Source: Cephalopachus bancanus | Taxonomy: Eukaryota; Chordata; Mammalia; Primates; Tarsiidae | Length of the DNA: 64,000 nucleotides | Assembly (NCBI GenBank): GCA_027257055.1 | Contig: JAPVLO010000073.1 | Span: forward strand, 8,513,001-8,577,000 | Reading direction: 5' to 3' | Shown: positions 59,537 through 64,000 of the stretch, in pieces | How the letters are laid out: each line of letters begins with the position of its first letter | Numbering within the stretch: the first letter of the stretch is position 1 | Program-made: the position numbers and the translations under genes | Notes under the pieces: model-generated | Seen by the model: only the letters and a program-made list of their open reading frames with translations | What the model was told of the DNA's origin: nothing | The model's database searches: none

Positions 59537-60075
59537 CTGCTCGGATCTACTGAAGTCGCTTGCATAGGAAGGCCAATTACTGACAGAGGGTTGGGGAAAA
59601 GAAACCTCCAAAAAGGAAAAGCTTCCAACAATATGATGCTTTGCAAGAAACATTTATATCACATTAAGATGATCTGTGCTATTAAAGAAAGAATTTAAAA
59701 TATCAAACAGTATTAAATGGCACTTGAATTTGTGTTAAATTTTAGTACCCTATTTTTCATGCCAAAAGTATACAGACCTTTGGTATATGAAAGTATCACA
59801 CTAATATGTCTTAGGGTTAAACTTGAGATTGTTTTTGTTATACCTACTTATTCTATTGATTGTTGGGTTTTGATTTTGGTGCTTGCTGTTGAAAGAATTT
59901 GAAAATTAATATTCAACAAAAATAACTTATCTGCCTTAACAGAGAGAACAAGAAAAAACACATACATATAATGTTAGGAATTATGTCGTGATTGACAGTA
60001 TCTACAATGCAGTAACTGCCAAGTAGAAAAATAGCAAAAATGATGTTAAAATAAAAACAGTGATTTGTTCAGGTC
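59537..60075 (+). other. IMMP2L: IMMP2L 3' untranslated region (inferred end)
   Basis: AT-rich sequence after the TGA, free of recognisable repeats. It carries ATTAAA at 59681 and 59712 and AATAAA at 60050. The 3' end is set by the AATAAA and the GT/T-rich stretch after it (about 60060-60095), so a cleavage site near 60070 is likely. Shorter isoforms through the ATTAAA sites are possible. Transcript data would be needed to fix the end. Confidence 0.6.
59681..59717 (+). promoter_or_regulatory. Alternative ATTAAA poly(A) hexamers
   Basis: ATTAAA occurs at 59681-59686 and 59712-59717, about 145-180 bases after the stop codon. The downstream sequence is less GT-rich than at 60050, so these are weaker candidates. 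Confidence 0.35.
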
Positions 60076-60095
60076 CTGTTTGGGTGTTTAATTAT
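60050..60095 (+). promoter_or_regulatory. Candidate polyadenylation signal and downstream GT-rich element
   Basis: AATAAA at 60050-60055 is followed within about 10-40 bases by TGATTTGTTCAGG and CCTGTTTGGGTGTTT, the usual arrangement of a mammalian poly(A) site. Confidence 0.6.
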
Positions 60096-61555
60096 CATTT
60101 AGTACATCCATTAATGAGGAATATGTTATCTCTTTTGGAAGTAAGGAATTAAAGTACTGGAGAACCAGTTCTATCAATACTTCCATATAATCGAACCTTT
60201 GTTATGTGACCCTTTTTAATTCAAAATTGAGTGATCTCATGCCTCTTCACAATGATGAGTAAAGTTGTGATCAGCATTCAAGCACATTATGTGGTAAAAG
60301 TTCTGAGCGAAATGAAAACAAGTCACACCAAGATCAACCAAGTTTGATTTTCCTCCCCTAATGAATTCTTAGTGTTCATGTCTGTAATATTGAAATCACC
60401 AATTGCACAGAGAAGTAACAGTAAAATAATAGATCTATAATTTGTATAGATAAGGTGGTGAATCTCCTGTGTGCAAGTCTATATTTATGAAGCCTTTCCT
60501 CTCTTTTGTTTCTCATTGGTTAGAGGTGTGTGTTAAGGGAAAAAAAAAATCTCTGGATCAATTTCCTCTATTCACTTGCTCTCCTTTTCTTCTGTTTCAT
60601 CAGCAGACAGAATCCCAGATAATGACTAGCCATCTTGCAAATGTGAATGCTAACTCATTACTAGCTGGCAGGAACAGAAAGAGTGAGAGCAAAAGATATG
60701 CATGTTAAGAGCATATGTTACTACTAATAATTTGGTATTAGTATCATGATAAATCATCCAGCATCAATGAACACTTATATAATAATGTTGGTAAGACTGT
60801 TGTTTTTAAAAACAGATCTGCTTTTATCAATTCTTCAGTTCCATTTCCTCTTTTCCTTAAACTTGAACTTCATATTCCAGCCTTTTACTGCAATTCACCA
60901 AATACTCACTGCTATTTCCAGGCTGGAATTTTTTTTCCTCTTGGCAAAATGCATCTCCTGAGAGTATAAGGAATCTATTTTAGTATTAATAAAATATTTA
61001 GTGCATAAGGGTGTTGACCCTTTACTTGCTGGAACACAGGAAGGTATGAAGATCATGGAAGAGGGAGGTAAAACGAGGAACCAGTACAAGGGTAATTGGA
61101 GTAGCTGCTATTTATCACTGGTATACAAGAGTTCAATATTTTAACAGTTGAGCAAACTGGCTATCAGCCTTGCTGCCTTATTGACTACCTGTGCCATTCC
61201 TGCTCAAAGTATTCATTCAAGACTGTAAAACTTCAGAGAGGAGGTAAATGTTCTTTCAATTCAATTTTGTATTCACCAGCCATCTAGCACATCGCCAGAA
61301 GACTTAATGCCTAATGTGTGTTGAACAACTCAGCTCAAGAGTTACTTCCTCAAAAACACAACTCCAAGCAGAGTTAAGCTACCTAGTGTATACATTCATG
61401 AGTGCCACCTGATAGATATACATTCAGTGTGCATCAGTCACTCCCCATGTTAATGATTCATGTACACATTGTCTCCCCTACTAGAGTGTGAACTAGTAAT
61501 CTAGGGCAGGGTTTATCTTGCTCAATTTGGTAGTAAGATTGCACATAATTGGCAA
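60080..61555. other. Downstream intergenic, no gene seen
   Basis: AT-rich sequence after the inferred IMMP2L end. No exon or well-preserved repeat. Confidence 0.5.
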
Positions 61556-61559
61556 TAAA

Positions 61560-61840
61560 ATTCTACCCAATCAATGTCTAAATGCACTGTGTTAAGTACT
61601 GGGGGATCAAGATAAATAAAACAATAATTCTCACAGTCAACTAGTGGGGATTGGGAGGAACTGATAAAGAGGCAAACAATTACCATATAATTTAGCAGGT
61701 GGCATAGAGCATGGAATAGGTGCTATAAGAGCAGAAAGGGGTGGGAAACAGTTTCTGCCTGGGGAAATGGGAGTGGGGAGACCTTCACAGGATAGGTGCC
61801 AGGGTCTGAGCCTTACAGGATGAACAGAGTTTCTCTGCTG
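61560..61840 (+). mobile_element. Ancient mammalian repeat (copy 4)
   Basis: CACTGTGTTAAGTACTGGGG, AATAATTCTCACAGTCAACT, ATAGGTGCTATAAGAGCAGA: same layout as at 32310. Confidence 0.5.
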
Positions 61841-61875
61841 TAATTATAAATTTAATTCATATAAAATGATTTCTT

Positions 61876-62152
61876 GCTAGGGGCAGTAGCTCAAGACTAA
61901 CCCCAGCATTTTGAGAGACCGAGGCAAGAGGATTGCCTGAGTCCAGGGGTTCGAGACTAGTCTGGAAGACTTGGTGAGACCTTGTCTGTACAATAATCAA
62001 AAAACTAGCCGGGCGTTGTGGGGGGCACCTGTAGTTCCAGCTACTTGGAAGGTTGAGGCAGAAGGATCGCCTGAGCCCAGCAAGTTGAGGATGTGGTGGT
62101 TATAAGCGTGCCACTGCCTGGGCGACAGAGTGAGACTCCTACTCAAAAAAAA
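61876..62152 (+). mobile_element. Alu, sense, lineage-type
   Basis: GCTAGGGGCAGTAGCTCAAG to CCTACTCAAAAAAAA. A short right-arm deletion removes part of the GCACTCCAGCC region. Confidence 0.9.
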
Positions 62153-62298
62153 TTTCAGTCACTTAAATTGTTTCCATTCTAACACTATCACCAGCTAACT
62201 GTTCAAAGTGTGTGTGTGTATGTGTGTGTTATTTTATACATTTAATTTGTAGGATGGTTATTGTACCTCAGGAGAATTGAGTTATACAATTACACTTT

Positions 62299-62584
62299 TG
62301 GGGGGGGGGTTGGAGTCTCACTCTGCCGCCCAGACTGGAGTGCAGTGGCCACTCCCGACCGCCGCAGCCTCGACCTGCTGGGCTCTGGCGATCCTTCCGC
62401 CTCAGCCTTCCAAGTAGCTGGAACTACAGGCACGCACTACCATGCCTGGCTAATTTTTTGATTTATTGTAGAGATGAGGTCTCACCAAGTTGCCCAGGTG
62501 GGTCTCGAACCCGCGGGCTCAGGCAATCCACTCACCTCAGCCTCTCAAAGCGCGGGATTACAGGCTAAGCCACCGAGCCCGGCC
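62299..62584 (-). mobile_element. Alu, antisense, young lineage-type with G-run at its tail
   Basis: TTGGAGTCTCACTCTGCCGC to CCACCGAGCCCGGCC. Flanks TACACTTT / TACACTTT. The usual T-tract is replaced by about ten Gs (62300-62309). Confidence 0.93.
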
Positions 62585-62616
62585 TACACTTTATTTTTTT
62601 AACTTTTTCAAAGAGG

Positions 62617-62955
62617 ACTTGATAAAGAAAATGTACATAAAGGACAAAAGTATGAACTTCACAGCAACTGAATGGACTTAGAGTCTATAATACTGAGTAA
62701 TCTATCACAGAAACAAAGAACTGAGTACCACATGTTCTCACCCATAAGCAGACACTGAACAATTATCATAATACTATAAGAAAGGGGTTGACAGTAATTA
62801 GAAACTGCCAGGGGAGAGGGATGGGATTGGCAGTACTGGGTAACTGCCAGGAAGGGGGGGGTCACACCTCATCAACAAAGGTACCTGCATAATGAACATT
62901 TGTATACCTAATCCTAAATTGTACCCCACATCTTTAAAATAAAATTTTTAAAAGT
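62617..62955 (+). mobile_element. L1 3' end, sense, 5'-truncated
   Basis: AACTGAATGGACTTAGAGTC, ACCACATGTTCTCACCCATA, CTCATCAACAAAGGTACCTG, TTGTACCCCACATCTTTAAA plus ATAAAA tail. Confidence 0.88.
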
Positions 62956-62959
62956 TTGA

Positions 62960-63470
62960 AGACATCTCAAGGAATTGTACCAAATAATCAATTAAAATGT
63001 GTTCTATATGGAAGAACTTTTAAACTTAAATGAATGGTAAACTACCAAATAAGTGTACTCACATTTGTCTTGCATGTGTAGTTTATGAATTCAGATGGCC
63101 AGAAAAAAGAAATTTAAAGAAAATTTTTAAGTTTTTTATGCTACAGATATATCACCAGTGTATATTTTTGGGAAAGAATAGTGACTGGCCTTTGAAAATG
63201 GAACTTGAAAAATATTTCAATATTCTTAAATTATACTGTTTTGTCCAAAAAATTATTATCATATAATCTACTAAAATCACAATGGAAATTATTTTTAAAG
63301 TTTCATCTTTGATAATGTCAGTTCAAGGCATAAAAATATTTACATTTTTCTGTTTCCCGTCCTAGCTCACACTCATCGGTGCATACAAGGTAATTCCATC
63401 TTGGCGTCATTTCATGTCTCTACTCAAAATTGTTTTCTCATGGAGCATCCTAGATCATCCTTAGTCCACC
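62960..63470. other. AT-rich intergenic without recognised features
   Basis: No exon or repeat recognised. Confidence 0.45.
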
Positions 63471-63489
63471 ACCCCTTTGTTACTTTTGT

Positions 63490-63780
63490 TCCTTTTTTTT
63501 TGAGTTGGAGTCTCACTCCGTTGCCCAGGCTGGAGTACAGTGGCACACTCATGGCTACCACAGCCTCTACCTGCTGGGCTCAGGCAGTCCTTCCGCCTCC
63601 GTCTTCCAGTCAGCTGGAACTACGTGCGCTACCACACCCGGCGAATTTTTTGATTGACTGTAGAGACGAGCTCTTGTCAAGTTGGTCAGGCTGGTTTCAA
63701 ACCACTGAGCTCAGGCAATCCTCTCGCCTTGGCATTTCAAAGTGCTGAGGATTACAGGCTTGAGCCACCGCATCTAGCTA
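63490..63780 (-). mobile_element. Alu, antisense, lineage-type
   Basis: TTTGAGTTGGAGTCTCACTC to GAGCCACCGCATCTAGCTA. Perfect target-site duplication CCCTTTGTTACTTT (63473-63486 and 63781-63794). Confidence 0.94.
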
Positions 63781-63884
63781 CCCTTTGTTACTTTCTATCC
63801 CCTAAGCTGCTCCATTTCTTTGATAGCACTCTCACTGTCATTGTATACATTATTTGTTGGATTCTGTGCCAACTGAAATATATA

Positions 63885-64000
63885 CAGGGGGACTCAAACC
63901 CCCCCCAGAATTTATTTGTAAAAACATGTGTATTTATTATTACATGTTTAAACTTCAGTCACCATCAAAGCACTCTCCATTTGATGCAATACACCTTATG
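63885..64000 (-). mobile_element. Mariner (Tc1/mariner) transposon, 3' end, continues past window
   Basis: A TA dinucleotide at 63883-63884 precedes a terminal-repeat-like sequence starting CAGGGGGACTCAAA. About 70 bases further in, on the minus strand, is a stop codon preceded by a mariner transposase C-terminus. The order (transposase end, short 3' UTR, inverted repeat, TA) is that of a mariner lying antisense. The other end is off the window, so length and integrity cannot be judged. Confidence 0.8.
63955..63999 (-). CDS. Mariner transposase C-terminus (partial, 14 codons visible)
   Basis: Read on the minus strand, the last codons are IRCIASNGECFDGD followed by TGA. A CIA-x-x-G-x-x-F-type ending just before the stop is characteristic of mariner-family DDD transposases, which move DNA by cut and paste into TA sites. 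Only the last 14 residues are inside the window; the DDD catalytic core and the DNA-binding domain would lie beyond it. The visible frame is open, but that says little about whether the rest is intact. It may be a pseudogene, as most mammalian copies are. Confidence 0.65.
   Translation of the reverse strand: MRCIASNGECFDGD

Noticed and set aside
59418..59567. 49-codon open frame (+1) across the IMMP2L exon, ending TAG at 59565
   Set aside because: It is open and rich in aromatic residues, but the frame starting at 59417 matches the known IMMP2L C-terminus; this one is a shadow.
59413..59646. 77-codon minus-strand frame over the same exon
   Set aside because: Antisense shadow of the conserved exon and 3'UTR; no splice or promoter support.
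1..64000. CRISPR arrays, bacterial operons, phage or plasmid features
   Set aside because: Sequence is clearly primate nuclear DNA; no regularly spaced repeats or prokaryotic gene structure.
1..64000. Lemur or galago/loris origin
   Set aside because: The Alus lack the lemur-type right-arm insertion and there are no tRNA-derived strepsirrhine SINEs. Not excluded with certainty, since assignment rests on remembered consensus features.
1..64000. tRNA, snRNA or microRNA genes
   Set aside because: No convincing A/B-box tRNA outside Alu/MIR relics and no snRNA-like conserved blocks seen; inverted Alu hairpins are not microRNA precursors.

Overview
The window is primate nuclear DNA: AT-rich, packed with dimeric Alu SINEs, L1 fragments, MIR/L2 relics and MaLR LTRs. 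Most Alus share an unusual derived pattern: GGCTCAGCCTG near the 5' end, CTCTACAATAAATCA before the middle A-rich linker, and TAGTTCCAGCTACTTGGAAGGCTGAGG in the right arm. They lack the right-arm insertion typical of lemur Alus. The window has no galago/loris tRNA SINEs and no AluS/AluY-type simian copies. The best fit is a tarsier (Carlito/Tarsius); this is an inference from repeats alone.

The one protein-coding feature I can support is the terminal coding exon of IMMP2L (mitochondrial inner membrane protease subunit 2) on the + strand, at 59417-59536. It follows a good splice acceptor and is followed by a short 3'UTR with poly(A) signals, the best at 60050. Bases 1-59416 are then part of the last intron of this very large gene. 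About 60080-64000 is downstream intergenic sequence. The other open frames over 60 codons lie in repeats or look like chance frames in intron sequence.

Layout: 1-1.7 kb AT-rich intron; 1.7-5.1 kb a decayed antisense MaLR provirus with two LTRs, an internal duplication and a nested insertion; 5-17 kb MIR/L2 relics and six Alus; 17-24 kb L1 pieces, a tandem Alu pair and a possible regulatory cluster near 18.6 kb; 24-36 kb old L1, L2, MER20 and several Alus; 36-44 kb LTR, Alus and copies of an old mammalian repeat; 44-52 kb the least repetitive stretch apart from one L1 and one hAT relic; 52-59 kb LTRs, Alus and L1; then the exon. The last 120 bp capture the 3' end of a mariner transposon (terminal repeat plus the transposase C-terminus, minus strand), which continues beyond the window.
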